This document shows positions 34,753 to 44,042 of a stretch of DNA of 64,000 nucleotides, in pieces. The stretch comes from Euglena gracilis (taxonomy: Eukaryota > Euglenida > Euglenophyceae > Euglenales). Under the pieces are notes generated by a model, which did not search any database, had not been told where the DNA came from, and was given only the letters and a program-made list of their open reading frames with translations. The stretch is taken from positions 29,490,576 to 29,554,575 of the forward strand of contig CP154957.1 of assembly GCA_039621445.1 (NCBI GenBank), in the 5' to 3' direction. Both the position numbers and the translations under genes were made by a program. Every line of letters begins with the position of its first letter. Within the stretch, counting starts at the first letter, position 1.

Positions 34753-36408
34753 AGGGGCTGCGGCCTGAGGGTAGGGGACGAGAGGGGCGACTCTCTGCAG
34801 ACACAACCGAAACAACAAAACAAAACGAGGGAACCAGGTCCAGAGCCGCAGCGGTCATACACACTGGGTAAGGGAGGTAAGAAAAAACCCCAAAAGAAAA
34901 ACATCCCGACAAAAAAACGACTCCACAGCCCAGAACCGAAACGGGAACAGGTCAGCTGCAGGTTCGGCAGAGCAGCTTCACGGTGGGTGTCTGAAAACTA
35001 CCACGTGAAGGAAGATAAAATGACAGAAATTATCTCACACTTCGGGGTCCAGCCCCAGCTGGATGCCTTTGCAACGGAAAAAAACAAAAGATTCCCGCAA
35101 TGGTGGGGATCGGGCAGCCCAGATGGAACTGACGCCTTTGGAAAAAACTGGCACGGAAAACTGCTGTGGATGAACCCCCCATTCAGCAAAATTTCACAGG
35201 TGGTGAAGAAAATCCAAACAGACGAGGCCCACGCACTTCTCATGGTACCAAGATGGGTTCACAGACGATGGCACAGGGAAATCAAAAAGCTGGCAGTGAT
35301 GGCAATGTTCATCCCAGCGGGAACAAAACTGTTCGGACAGGGTGACAAGAACTGCAGGAATACACCGTGGCCTGTGGAAGTGTTTTTGGTATGCGGACAC
35401 AAAACACGGTGCAAGTACCTACCAGGTTTCCACAAGCATTTCACCCCCCTACACCCGACATCCAAGGTGAGGTTCGGCACAGCCCACGAGTACCCGCCAG
35501 TGGAGGACGAGGCGGAGGGTGGTGAACAGAAAAACGACTTGGGGACAGAAAAACCACAGAAACACATCAGAAACCTGCAGGAGGCAGCCACAGCGGCACC
35601 AGAACGGGCCATAGCAGAAAAACCAAAACCAAAAATGCTGGACCTGTTCTGTGGAACAAAATCGGTCAGCAAGGTGTATGAAAAAACGGGTTTCGAGGTG
35701 GTGACGGTGGACTCAGACCCCAGGTGGAAAGCGGATTACCAGGTGGACGTACTGAAATGGGACTTCAGAAAACATTTCAAACCTGGTGAATTCCACACGG
35801 TGGTGTGTGGAGTTCCCTGCACAGAATTCAGCATTGCCCTGACAACAAGACCCAGAAACCTGGAAAAGGGAGACAGCCTTGCAAAAAAAGCCCTGGAAAT
35901 TGTGGAATTTCTGCGGCCGCAGAAATGGTGGTTGGAAAACCCAAGGTACGGATACCTGGGAAAACGAGATTATATGAAACCGTACCCGTACATTGACGTG
36001 GATTACTGTCAATACACAGATTGGGGTTACAAAAAACCAACACGAATCTGGGGCAGCCCTGACATCCTGCAGGTACCAGCAAAACGGTGTGACGGAAAAA
36101 CCTGCAAAAACCTGGACCCGAACGGTGGAGGTCACCTGGTGAAACTCAGCAACAAACACAACATTTCAGCCTTCAAAAAATTAAGGATCCCAGAACAACT
36201 GATTCAGGACCTGGCGGGGTTCCACGAACGGCTACGGCAAACCAGCCAAGCCCAGGCCGCACAGCAACAACCGCTGCAGCAGCCCAGCCCTGCCCAGACT
36301 GCACGACAAAACATGCTCTCACAGCCCAGCCCAGAACTGACAGGTCAACAGCCAAACCCAGATTCAACTGACAAAACAGAACCTAACCAAAACATTCGGC
36401 TTCCATAA
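34753..36408 (+). CDS. Dual methyltransferase-like protein: Dam-like NPPF domain plus C5-cytosine methyltransferase-like domain
   Basis: Open between TGA (34750) and TAA (36406); no ATG lies near its start, which is basic (KKKPQKKN). First domain: LDAFATEKNKRFPQWW, WMNPPF (NPPF 35173-35184) and VPRWVHRRW, like phage Dam-type N6-adenine methyltransferases and the MT module of DIRS elements. Second domain: MLDLFCGTKSVSKV (SAM-binding motif I, 35638 on; the usual second Gly is Lys), VVTVDSDP, VVCGVPCTEFS with the candidate catalytic Cys at 35818-35820, WWLENP (ENP 35935-35943), and YKKPTRIWGSPD near the end, the pattern of phage/algal-virus-type C5 methyltransferases. The C-terminal tail is Gln/Pro-rich. 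It sits between Gag and protease, an unusual place for an accessory ORF. Likely substrate is DNA, perhaps the element's own copies (inference). Confidence 0.75.
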   Translation, partial: RGCGLRVGDERGDSLQTQPKQQNKTREPGPEPQRSYTLGKGGKKKPQKKNIPTKKRLHSPEPKREQVSCRFGRAASRWVSENYHVKEDKMTEIISHFGVQPQLDAFATEKNKRFPQWWGSGSPDGTDAFGKNWHGKLLWMNPPFSKISQVVKKIQTDEAHALLMVPRWVHRRWHREIKKLAVMAMFIPAGTKLFGQGDKNCRNTPWPVEVFLVCGHKTRCKYLPGFHKHFTPLHPTSKVRFGTAHEYPPVEDEAEGGEQKNDLGTEKPQKHIRNLQEAATAAPERAIAEKPKPKMLDLFCGTKSVSKVYEKTGFEVVTVDSDPRWKADYQVDVLKWDFRKHFKPGEFHTVVCGVPCTEFSIALTTRPRNLEKGDSLAKKALEIVEFLRPQKWWLENPRYGYLGKRDYMKPYPYIDVDYCQYTDWGYKKPTRIWGSPDILQVPAKRCDGKTCKNLDPNGGGHLVKLSNKHNISAFKKLRIPEQLIQDLAGFHERLRQTSQAQAAQQQPLQQPSPAQTARQNMLSQPSPELTGQQPNPDSTDKTEPNQNIRLP

Positions 36409-38448
36409 CGACTGTGTGAACCGGTGTCCAAACTCCTGCTGGGGCAGGTCATCAGCAGAAAGAATGCAAAACAACTCCTCATTGAAGTCCGTGCTGTGTT
36501 GCCGGACGGCAAAAAAATGTTCTTACAGGCCCTAATTGACACGGGAGCACAGGCAAACCTGGTGAAAAAGAACCTGATTCCCCAGCAAAACTTCAGACGT
36601 TCACAAAAACCCTTGGCCCTGATCACAGCGGACGGAACAAGGATGGAAGGAGGACTACACGAAGTCACACTGGAACTGCAGTTTTCATCACGGGTGCACA
36701 ACACGGACAGAACAAGGGAGTGGTCCACCATTGGAACATTCCATGACGCTGACATCCAAGTGGATGCCATCCTCGGGTATCCGTGGATGGAACAACACCA
36801 ACTGGGGGTTTTTCCACACCTACAATCACTGGCCCTCACAGGTGAACCACTGCGGCTGCTGTCCAGTTGGCACCAGCTGAAGGAACAAAAACACAGGGAA
36901 CGGAAAATACACCAACTTCAGAAAAACATTTCAGAGGTTAGAGCAATGAATTTGCAGATTCCTGCTGAAGCGGGCCAGGACGAGGAAAAACTGTTCGAAG
37001 ACGAGACAACGCTGGAAACACTGGCAAAACAATTTCAGAAATCGGCAAAGAAATCTGACAGGGTTCACGGTGTTGTGGTGGTGCCAGAAGGACAGGAAAC
37101 ACAAGGCGAAAAGGTGGCAGAACTGGTGAAAAAACTGCGGCAGGACTATGAAGGAGTGGTCTTGCGAGACAAAATCTACCCAGACCCCCCAGAACGCGGA
37201 CCACTGGGTTATGGGAAAATCGAACTGAAACCTGGAACAGTGGCGAAAAAGCAAAGACCCATCCACATGACAGGAGAACGCCGACAGGCACTCATCGACA
37301 TGGTGGACGAATGGGTCAGGGACCTGAAAGTGGAAGACGGAAGGAGTGACTGGTCCAGCCCCACGTTCGCGGTGGCCAAAAAAGGTGGAAAATGGAGAGG
37401 GGTGGTGGATTTCAGAGCACTGAACGAGGCAACAATCACAGACGCCCATCCCCTCCCTAGGATAGAAGACGTCCTAGTTCAACAAGGACAACGGGCCATG
37501 TACAGCGTACTGGACCTAAAAGACGCCTTCCACCAGGTGCCACTGAGAACAGAGTCCAGACCCTATACCTGCTGCAGCACACCTAAGGGAACAAAACAGT
37601 GGAGAGTGGTGGTCATGGGAATGAAAAACGGTGTACCGATTTTCCAGAGGGTGATCGAGTACAGCCTGGAGGAGGTACAGGACATTGCAAACCCTTACGT
37701 GGACGACATAATCGTAGGAACCACGTGGCAGGGAACTGAAGAAAAAACCCTCGAACAACACGACAAGGACATCAGAAGGGTGATGGAGGCACTGAAAAAA
37801 CAGCAGCACGTGGCAGACATCAAGAAATGCAAATTTTTCGTGAAAGAGGTGGAATTCTGTGGACACGTGCTGGGAGGTGGACAACGAAAACCAGCACCTG
37901 GGAAACTGATGGCCTTGGAAAAATGGGAGGAACCAAAAACGGTCACTGCCCTGCGGGCATTCCTAGGATTCACAAATTACTACGCCTCATACATACCAGG
38001 GTACGCGGAATTGGCTGCAGACCTAATGGAGAAACTGAAGGTGAAAAAAGGACAGGGGAAGAAAGGAAGCCTGACACCTGTGTTTTTCGGTGAAAAAGAA
38101 AGAAAAGCCTTCCAGACCATCAAAGAAAAACTGCTCGGAAGCCTGAAACTGCAAACAGTGAACCCAGACAAACCGTTCATACTCAGGGTGGATGCAAGTG
38201 GCAGAGCCGTGGGTGCGGCTCTGGAACAATTTGCGGAGGACACTGCAGAAAAACCAGACCCAACAACAGCCATGACCAAGAAAACAGTACCAGTAGCTTT
38301 CTGTTCACGAAAACTGCCACCTGGGCAGGTTCGCTCGTGGTCTCCTAGGGAGAAGGAGACCTACGCAGTGATCCTGGCCCTGCAAAAAATGGGCTTCCTG
38401 GATAGGAATGCAACCGGTACTGGTGTTGACGGACCACAAGTCCATTGA
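36409..38448 (+). CDS. Ty3 protease-reverse transcriptase-RNase H (5' part of pol)
   Basis: In the same frame as Gag and the methyltransferase, after the TAA at 36406. Retropepsin-like protease has DTGA (36538-36549) and a later ILGYPW. RT has WSSPTFAVAKK, VVDFRALN, LDLKDAFHQVP, YVDD (37696-37707) and LGFTNYYASYIPGYA of the thumb. RNase H begins at ILRVDASGRAVGAAL (about 38181). The frame shifts at an A6 run (38384-38389): the expected continuation lies in the next frame, and this frame ends at 38448 with unrelated residues. The first codon is uncertain; a GTG-starting frame opens at 36424. Confidence 0.88.
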   Translation, partial: RLCEPVSKLLLGQVISRKNAKQLLIEVRAVLPDGKKMFLQALIDTGAQANLVKKNLIPQQNFRRSQKPLALITADGTRMEGGLHEVTLELQFSSRVHNTDRTREWSTIGTFHDADIQVDAILGYPWMEQHQLGVFPHLQSLALTGEPLRLLSSWHQLKEQKHRERKIHQLQKNISEVRAMNLQIPAEAGQDEEKLFEDETTLETLAKQFQKSAKKSDRVHGVVVVPEGQETQGEKVAELVKKLRQDYEGVVLRDKIYPDPPERGPLGYGKIELKPGTVAKKQRPIHMTGERRQALIDMVDEWVRDLKVEDGRSDWSSPTFAVAKKGGKWRGVVDFRALNEATITDAHPLPRIEDVLVQQGQRAMYSVLDLKDAFHQVPLRTESRPYTCCSTPKGTKQWRVVVMGMKNGVPIFQRVIEYSLEEVQDIANPYVDDIIVGTTWQGTEEKTLEQHDKDIRRVMEALKKQQHVADIKKCKFFVKEVEFCGHVLGGGQRKPAPGKLMALEKWEEPKTVTALRAFLGFTNYYASYIPGYAELAADLMEKLKVKKGQGKKGSLTPVFFGEKERKAFQTIKEKLLGSLKLQTVNPDKPFILRVDASGRAVGAALEQFAEDTAEKPDPTTAMTKKTVPVAFCSRKLPPGQVRSWSPREKETYAVILALQKMGFLDRNATGTGVDGPQVH

Positions 38449-40711
38449 GGCATGGGCAACGGAGGCGCTGGACACCCCCAGTGGACCAGCTGGACGTAGG
38501 GCTAGGTGGCACGAACTGCTTTCGCGGTTCGACATAACCGTTGCATACGTACCTGGCAAAGACAACACGGTCGCCGATGCCTTGAGTAGGTGGGCCTACC
38601 CCGCCTCACAGGCATTCGCCGACGTGAGTATACACGGGAGTGAGCAGGACGACCGACTCATGAAAGAAATCATCAAACAGGAGGAAAAGGAACAGAAAAC
38701 TTGTATGGTGATCAACGTGACAGACCTGACACAGGCACAAAAACAACTTCAGGAACCCGTCACTGTGGCCGTCACAACAAGGGGGGGAGCCAAAACGGGT
38801 GAAGATTCGCCCACAGTGCCTGGTTCAACGGAAAACGGTGACACCCCTCAAAAAATTTCAAAAACACCTCAAAAACCTGCAAAAACGACAAAGAAATGGG
38901 TTGTGAAGGAAACGACTGTGGTGGAACCAAGCGAAAAACTGGCTGAAGCAACCCCAAGGGAGACCATGGATGTGGCAGGAAACCTGATCCGACCAGACCA
39001 ACACAAAAACAAAACCCCAGAAAATTCAAACACGGCCAAGGGACCATCCACTGAGGAAGACCCACCAAGGCGAAGACCCCTGGAAGAGGACCCTGTGGAA
39101 CCCCTAACAACAACAGACTCAACAAAACAACAGGACGCGCAAGGTGCGTCATCCTCAACGGGGACACCCGTTGGACCTCCATCAAGGGGAGTGCACGCCC
39201 CGGAGCTTCAACAGGGGAAACCGAAAGGGGTGATGGACAGGGAATGGAAGAACGAGTACGAAAGTTGCCCAAGGTGGGGACCTGTGCTCAAGGACCTGAA
39301 GGAAACGGGGTTCAAAAACTGGCCTGACGGGTACCGATTCGACAACGGCAGGCTCTACAAAAACGGTCTCCTGTGTGTACCAAGTGGGTTGACTGGAAAC
39401 GTAATTCGGGAACATCACGAAACAGCCGGGCACCCAGGGTCAACCCGACTGTGGGACCAGATGGGGAGGTGGTTTGCGTTTGCGGACAATCAGGATGCAA
39501 AAAAACTGACAGGCAAAATGATGACCATGTGTGAAAACTGCCAAGCCACAGAACCCAGCCACCTACCATACAAGTGCCCCATTGAACCGACACCGATTCC
39601 TGCACACCTGATGGACAGTGTTGCCATCGATTTGTTCTCACTACCTGAAACGACTTTTGAAGGGAAAAAATATGACACGTTGGCGTTGTGTGTGGACAGG
39701 CTAAGTGGGTGGATGGTTGCAACCCTCCACCTGGCAAAGGGACTCACAGCGGAAAAGGTCGGAAAGGAAATGTACAAGCAGTGGGGAATTTTTGGGATAC
39801 CCTCGGTGGTGAGCTCCGACCGGGGCTCCCATTTCACAGCCGGTTGGTGGAAAACACTGTGTGCTGCCCACGGGGTCCGTGTGGCATACGGGCAGGCATA
39901 CCACCACCAAGCCAACGGACGGGCTGAGGTAGCGGGTCAACAAGTCCTCCGAAAACTGGCAAAACTGGCTGCTGAAAAAGGGGTACCCTGGGTTGAACTC
40001 CTACCGAACGCCTTGAGGGCCCTACACGACGTCCCAGGTGAAACCGGTTTGTCACCGTACGAAATTGTGTTTGGCAGGCACAGACCGTTGGCGGGATTGC
40101 CATACCAACCACAAAGGGAAGCGGAAGGGGCCTCAACGTTCATGGACAGGATGAAGGAACAAGACCAGTGGGTGAGCCTGGTCCTGAACGAAAAACAACG
40201 TGAACGGGCTGAAACGGTGAACCAAAAAAGCAGAGAACCACCTGCCTTGGAAATCGGCTCGAAAGTCTGGTATCAACCCGAAAGACAACCTGGCACCGAC
40301 AAACTCGAACCGAAGTGGAAAGGACCTGCGGTGGTGTTGGAACGGGTAGGACAACACTCTTACGTGGTTGAACTTCGACCTGGAAACCGACAACCTGCCC
40401 ACCGTTCTCAACTCAAACCCCACGTGGAGGACCTCTACAACACAACCCCTGTCCCCCTCTACTTTTGGTCGGGCAAGGCACAGGAGTTGGAGGTCGGACC
40501 TGACGAATGGGAGGTTGACAAAGTGCTGAACCACCGCAGAAAAGACGGAAAACTTCAATTTTTGATTCAGTGGAAAAACTGGGACCCGTCTGACACACAG
40601 TGGGAACCCCTGAACCATTTCTTCCTCCGAACCAACAAAAATGTGGTCCAATATTGCAAAGAACGGGACCTGGCTGTGGATGTGAGAGAGTTGCTTGACG
40701 GGATGGAGTGA
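38390..40711 (+). CDS. Ty3 RNase H end, integrase and chromodomain (3' part of pol)
   Basis: Continues RNase H (WASWIGMQPVLVLTDHKS, ending ADALSRW) in the +1 frame, followed by a long Thr/Pro/Lys linker (about 38690-39230). Integrase has a zinc-binding HHCC module (HHETAGH ... CENC), then the DDE core: Asp 39629-39631, Asp 39818-39820, Glu 39926-39928, with 35 residues between the last two. A GPAVVLERVG segment resembles the GPY/F module. The C-terminal chromodomain reads EWEVDKVLNHRR, FLIQWKNWDPSDTQWEP. Chromodomains steer integration to histone-marked chromatin. Undamaged apart from the frame relation to 5' pol. Confidence 0.9.
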   Translation, partial: WASWIGMQPVLVLTDHKSIEAWATEALDTPSGPAGRRARWHELLSRFDITVAYVPGKDNTVADALSRWAYPASQAFADVSIHGSEQDDRLMKEIIKQEEKEQKTCMVINVTDLTQAQKQLQEPVTVAVTTRGGAKTGEDSPTVPGSTENGDTPQKISKTPQKPAKTTKKWVVKETTVVEPSEKLAEATPRETMDVAGNLIRPDQHKNKTPENSNTAKGPSTEEDPPRRRPLEEDPVEPLTTTDSTKQQDAQGASSSTGTPVGPPSRGVHAPELQQGKPKGVMDREWKNEYESCPRWGPVLKDLKETGFKNWPDGYRFDNGRLYKNGLLCVPSGLTGNVIREHHETAGHPGSTRLWDQMGRWFAFADNQDAKKLTGKMMTMCENCQATEPSHLPYKCPIEPTPIPAHLMDSVAIDLFSLPETTFEGKKYDTLALCVDRLSGWMVATLHLAKGLTAEKVGKEMYKQWGIFGIPSVVSSDRGSHFTAGWWKTLCAAHGVRVAYGQAYHHQANGRAEVAGQQVLRKLAKLAAEKGVPWVELLPNALRALHDVPGETGLSPYEIVFGRHRPLAGLPYQPQREAEGASTFMDRMKEQDQWVSLVLNEKQRERAETVNQKSREPPALEIGSKVWYQPERQPGTDKLEPKWKGPAVVLERVGQHSYVVELRPGNRQPAHRSQLKPHVEDLYNTTPVPLYFWSGKAQELEVGPDEWEVDKVLNHRRKDGKLQFLIQWKNWDPSDTQWEPLNHFFLRTNKNVVQYCKERDLAVDVRELLDGME

Positions 40712-40714
40712 CAC

Positions 40715-41248
40715 ATGTCGCATACCCCTGCACTCTCTCACAGATGCCGCCACGTCGCCACCCCCAACGACCCCATCGCCAACCCCAACCCTACCACCCA
40801 CACCAACCTCGACCAGCCCCCTTCACCATCCCCACCATACTACCCCCACCCCTACGCCCTTGAGGCTCAACTTCCTTCCCCCCTGTGCCTCCGAACATCA
40901 ACACCAACTCAAACGGGGCCACCCCCACCACCATACCGCCCCCCACCTCCATACCAACCCCCACGACAACCCTCACCTCAACACCCTCAAGAGCCCCCAC
41001 AGCCACCCCCACAGCGGAGCCCCAGCCCGAACCCCCCAGAGCTGGAGCCACCAAGCCCTCCGCGACGGCGGAGACGCTCAGTGTGCTCCAGCCCGGGCAG
41101 TTTTCGGGGAGTATCGCTGCCCCTGGACAGCCCCCCAGCAACACCCCCCCGCAGTCCACGACCCCCCTCACTGCAACCCAAGGCACCCGCCAGCCCCGAC
41201 ACCCCTACCAAGAAGCAGTGGTGGGTGGAGGAGTTGCTGGGCTTGTAA
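40715..41248 (+). CDS. Possible proline-rich accessory ORF after integrase
   Basis: A 177-codon frame starting 4 bp after the integrase stop, rich in Pro/Ser/Thr with an RRRRR patch and ending KKQWWVEELLGL. Other frames over the same C-rich stretch are also open (40695-41255, 40885-41340), so openness alone proves little. No envelope features (signal peptide or membrane segment). Doubtful. Confidence 0.3.
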   Translation: MSHTPALSHRCRHVATPNDPIANPNPTTHTNLDQPPSPSPPYYPHPYALEAQLPSPLCLRTSTPTQTGPPPPPYRPPPPYQPPRQPSPQHPQEPPQPPPQRSPSPNPPELEPPSPPRRRRRSVCSSPGSFRGVSLPLDSPPATPPRSPRPPSLQPKAPASPDTPTKKQWWVEELLGL

Positions 41249-42464
41249 ACGGTGACCCCCCCCCCCCTGCAAGGCGCGGGTGCCCCCACGGGCCCCGCCT
41301 GTATACTCAGAGCCTTGCGGTGGGACCCGAAAACACTTGACAAACCTGAAAGAGACTTCACGACCGAATTTCCGAGCTGATTTACAACCCTGACCGAATT
41401 CTCAAGCTGCACACCCAAGTCCGACATGCACCTGTACACCGCTGACAAAACCTGCCTGACTCAAAACGACAAAACGGGCCTGGGCAGCCCCCTGGCCAGC
41501 CCACCTGAACCTGAACCGCTGGCCAGCCCAACTCGAACCAGCCCAACAGACCTGTACAAGACCCGACCCGACCCGAATTGACTGACCTCAAGCACCTCTC
41601 TTCTGCCAATCAATCCATTCCTCAATTCTTCATCGTTGTAGAAGTGGGTTGGGACCCCCCCATGGAGAACGAACCTTCCCCCCTGGACTTGGCCAGCCTA
41701 CCTGTGAAAAACAACAACAAAACACAGCCCCCAACCCCAACCGTAGCAGCCAGCCAAACTGGGCAAACGGTGGAAGGGGAACCTGACTTTGACCAAAAAA
41801 ACTCGGACCTGGCCGACCCCGGGCCACAGGCCTGGGGGGGGGTGGGCGGGGACCCTCCACAGCACCTGACCTCGCACAAACCAGCCTACCCCCCAGAAAA
41901 ACAACAAAAATACAAAAAAAAACCATTGTCCTTGACCCAGCCTGATTTTTAACCGAATACCAGCCTACACCTGATTTTTATAAAAATTCGTCCCCGGCCG
42001 AATCCTGACCGCTTGGCCTGGAGGTGGGGGGCTGGAAGACCCCAACTGGACCCACCCCCCACCGAACGGACACCAACCCTGGACACCGAATTGGCTAACC
42101 GAACAGAAAACGGCTGTCTAAGACCCTGACCGTGAAAAAACAACTCACCTGGCCTGGGAAATAGAATTTCCTGAAAATTTTAACCGTGGCTGGCGCTTGG
42201 TTCACAACGGCGCCTGCCCCTCCCCAACGACAAACAGCCCTGGGCGGGCTGGGGGGGACAACACACCAGACCCCGCACAGACCCAACTGCCAAAGGAGAA
42301 CATTTGACTCAGCCCCCTGGCCATAAAACGAACCTGAACGGCACAGCCCCCTGAGGGGGGGGGACCCTGAACCACAACGGTCCCCCCGCTCGCCCCCTCC
42401 GCACAACGAGTGCACTCCGCACCCCTTCCTGTTGGAGTCGTGAAGAGTTGTAAACAACTCCTTC
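41249..42464 (+). other. Ty3 3' untranslated region
   Basis: C- and A-rich text with many CCTGACC/CCCGAACC phrases and no convincing protein. It runs up to the purine tract before the 3' LTR. Confidence 0.6.
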
Positions 42465-42475
42465 GGGAAGGGGAG
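42465..42475 (+). promoter_or_regulatory. Polypurine tract of the Ty3 element
   Basis: GGGAAGGGGAG lies immediately before the TG of the 3' LTR, where plus-strand DNA synthesis is primed. Confidence 0.85.
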
Positions 42476-42961
42476 TGTGAGTCAGGGGTGCTGAGTGCCC
42501 AAAACAACATAACCTAACCCAACCCAACCTGATGACTCTGCAGCTAGGATTAGGAAAATCTTATTAGGAATTACAGTCAGCTGACCCCATCTGTCCCTGC
42601 ACAGGGCTCTGTCTCTGTTTTTGTCTGTTTCAAGTTCAACAATCGAATTATCTTGGTGGCATCAATTATCATTCTTACCCTGGACATTACGTACTTTGGC
42701 TTTGGATCGGTGCTGTGGAATTGCTGAATTGCTTGTATTGTGCTGTTGGACTTGTGGATTTTTTTTTATCAAAGGAAAGGTGTGAGCCAACCAACTCACC
42801 TGTTTTCACCAAAAAGACCCACCAAAAACAAAGAAAATGCAATTTTTAAAACAAGCCGCGAGGGGAATTGAAAACACCCTGGGCAGGGTTAAACATCCTA
42901 CGCAAAGGGGTGCCGGCCCGGAGGGACTGGAAACTCAGGGACAGGCCCCACGGTTACAACA
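42476..42961 (+). repeat. 3' LTR of the Ty3 element
   Basis: Near-identical to the 5' LTR, TGTGAG...ACAACA, followed by the second TGGG duplication (42962-42965). Confidence 0.92.
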
Positions 42962-42965
42962 TGGG

Positions 42966-43690
42966 GTTGCAGCTGCTGTGATGGAGCTCAGCTATCTGTT
43001 TCCCTCTGATGGGAGATACATCTACAGTACCCTCCTGCAGATTCCCTCCCTGTCCCAGTTACACTTTCAGCCCCTTCTCACCAGATTGAAGCGTTCGTCG
43101 AACATTTCCCTCCCCAAATATGATTCTTTTTGGGATCCCAAGCCCGTTCTCTCCATATTTTTTCAAAGTAAAACTGGAGATATGTCGGTGTTGGGTCTCC
43201 GTGTCAAATGTCTTCTTTCTTTGCGACTTTTCATGTTGTGAAGAAGTGTGATTCTTTCCAGACTTTTTCGAAAAGTTTCTTTTGGTGTCATAGACCAGCA
43301 GCCTTTCATCTTGGTGCAGAGAAAGGGTTGGCAGGCACCACGTTGGGAACCTGTACCCATCCTGCCCAGCCTGCACGAACTTTGCCCCTGGATAGCACTT
43401 TCTGCATATGTGCAGGTAACGTCGCATCTGTTTCCAGTTGGCTCTGAAGCCTTCCGATCTGCCAAACCCCCCTTCGAGAGATTGTCCAGCAACGCTTTTA
43501 GTCGAATTACAAGGAACATTTTGCAGCAGTTTGGTGCTAACACCGTTTTTTTGGAAGCCCCACAGCACCAGAGGGGCAGGAGTTCGGCTTTTAAAGGAAT
43601 TAGGCCTTTCAAGTGAGCAGGTTTGTGAAATTGGAGCTTGGGAAAACTCTGATGTCTTTTGGTAGTATTATTTACGCGTAAAATTCTGCA
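42966..43690 (+). pseudogene. Tyrosine recombinase C-terminal part, second DIRS element
   Basis: Continues the frame that stops at 28287 (VAAAVMELSYLFPSDG, YDSFWDPKPVLS). After a stop near 43241 the reading moves frame: KVSFGVIDQQPF, then HSTRGAGVRLLKELGLSSEQVCEIGAW with HxxR at 43561-43572. A TAG falls just before YYLR, where the Tyr nucleophile is expected. So the recombinase was already broken, or decayed afterwards. Confidence 0.8.
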
Positions 43691-43779
43691 AAAAATTTGC
43701 ATCGCTGTGTGGAAAAGTTGTCAGTGCAGTGTCTCACCGGGGGCTTGGGGGGAGCTCGACCTGCCTCGAACTCCAAGGA

Positions 43780-44042
43780 CCACTCGGGACTTGGGAGGAA
43801 GTGTCAGGGAGAGCGAGACACAAGACAATGGTGAGCCCAGCCCCCCCCCCCCCGGGGAAAGCGAGCCCAAGTCCACCACCACTTTTACACGCCCCAGCAA
43901 GTTCTCCCCGTCAACCGCCTCAACGCTAACCGACACCCGGCGAAAAAAACACGCGAGCGCCGCAGGCAAGGAGCCGTGGCCACACCATTTCACTGTGTGT
44001 CGCTCTCCCTGACACTTCCTCCCAAGCCCCGAATGGTCCTTT
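43780..44042. repeat. Inverted repeats at the right end of the second DIRS element
   Basis: AAGGACCACTCGGGACTTGG...GAGAGCGA at 43780-43821 is inverted at about 44002-44042. Between them lies the right terminal repeat (43899-43990) that pairs with 24966-25052. The arrangement parallels the junction blocks of the tandem DIRS array. Confidence 0.8.

Larger units (their letters stand above)
28288..42961 (+). mobile_element. Ty3/gypsy chromovirus-like LTR retrotransposon with a double methyltransferase ORF
   Basis: 484- and 486-bp LTRs (TGTGAG...ACAACA) about 98 percent alike bound the element. An initiator-Met-type primer site directly follows the 5' LTR and a purine tract precedes the 3' LTR. 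Order: leader repeat, Gag, GKG-rich nucleocapsid-like part, methyltransferase ORF, protease-RT-RNase H, integrase-chromodomain. The chromodomain and D35E integrase with protease before RT define Ty3/gypsy chromoviruses. The element is 14.67 kb, 13.0 kb without the nested LTR insertion in gag. It inserted into a DIRS recombinase. Confidence 0.92.
24966..43990 (+). mobile_element. Second DIRS-like element, split by the Ty3 element
   Basis: The left terminal repeat at 24966-25052 (TTCGCGGGGTGTCGGTTAGCG) is inverted at 43899-43990 (CGCTAACCGACACCCGGCGAA). Between them lie a Gag-like frame, degenerate RT, RNase H, MT-like tail and a tyrosine recombinase that continues in frame across the Ty3 insertion. 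Without the 14.67-kb insert the element is about 4.36 kb, typical for DIRS. A further inverted pair lies at about 43780-43821 and 44002-44042. Frame breaks and stops in RT show it is dead. Confidence 0.8.

Noticed and set aside
29140-40801. Many long minus-strand frames under the Ty3 element
   Set aside because: They mirror the strongly biased codon use of the plus-strand Gag and Pol frames and show no family motifs.
40885-41340. Other open frames in the C-rich segment after integrase
   Set aside because: Several overlapping frames are open at once because C-rich DNA has few stop codons.
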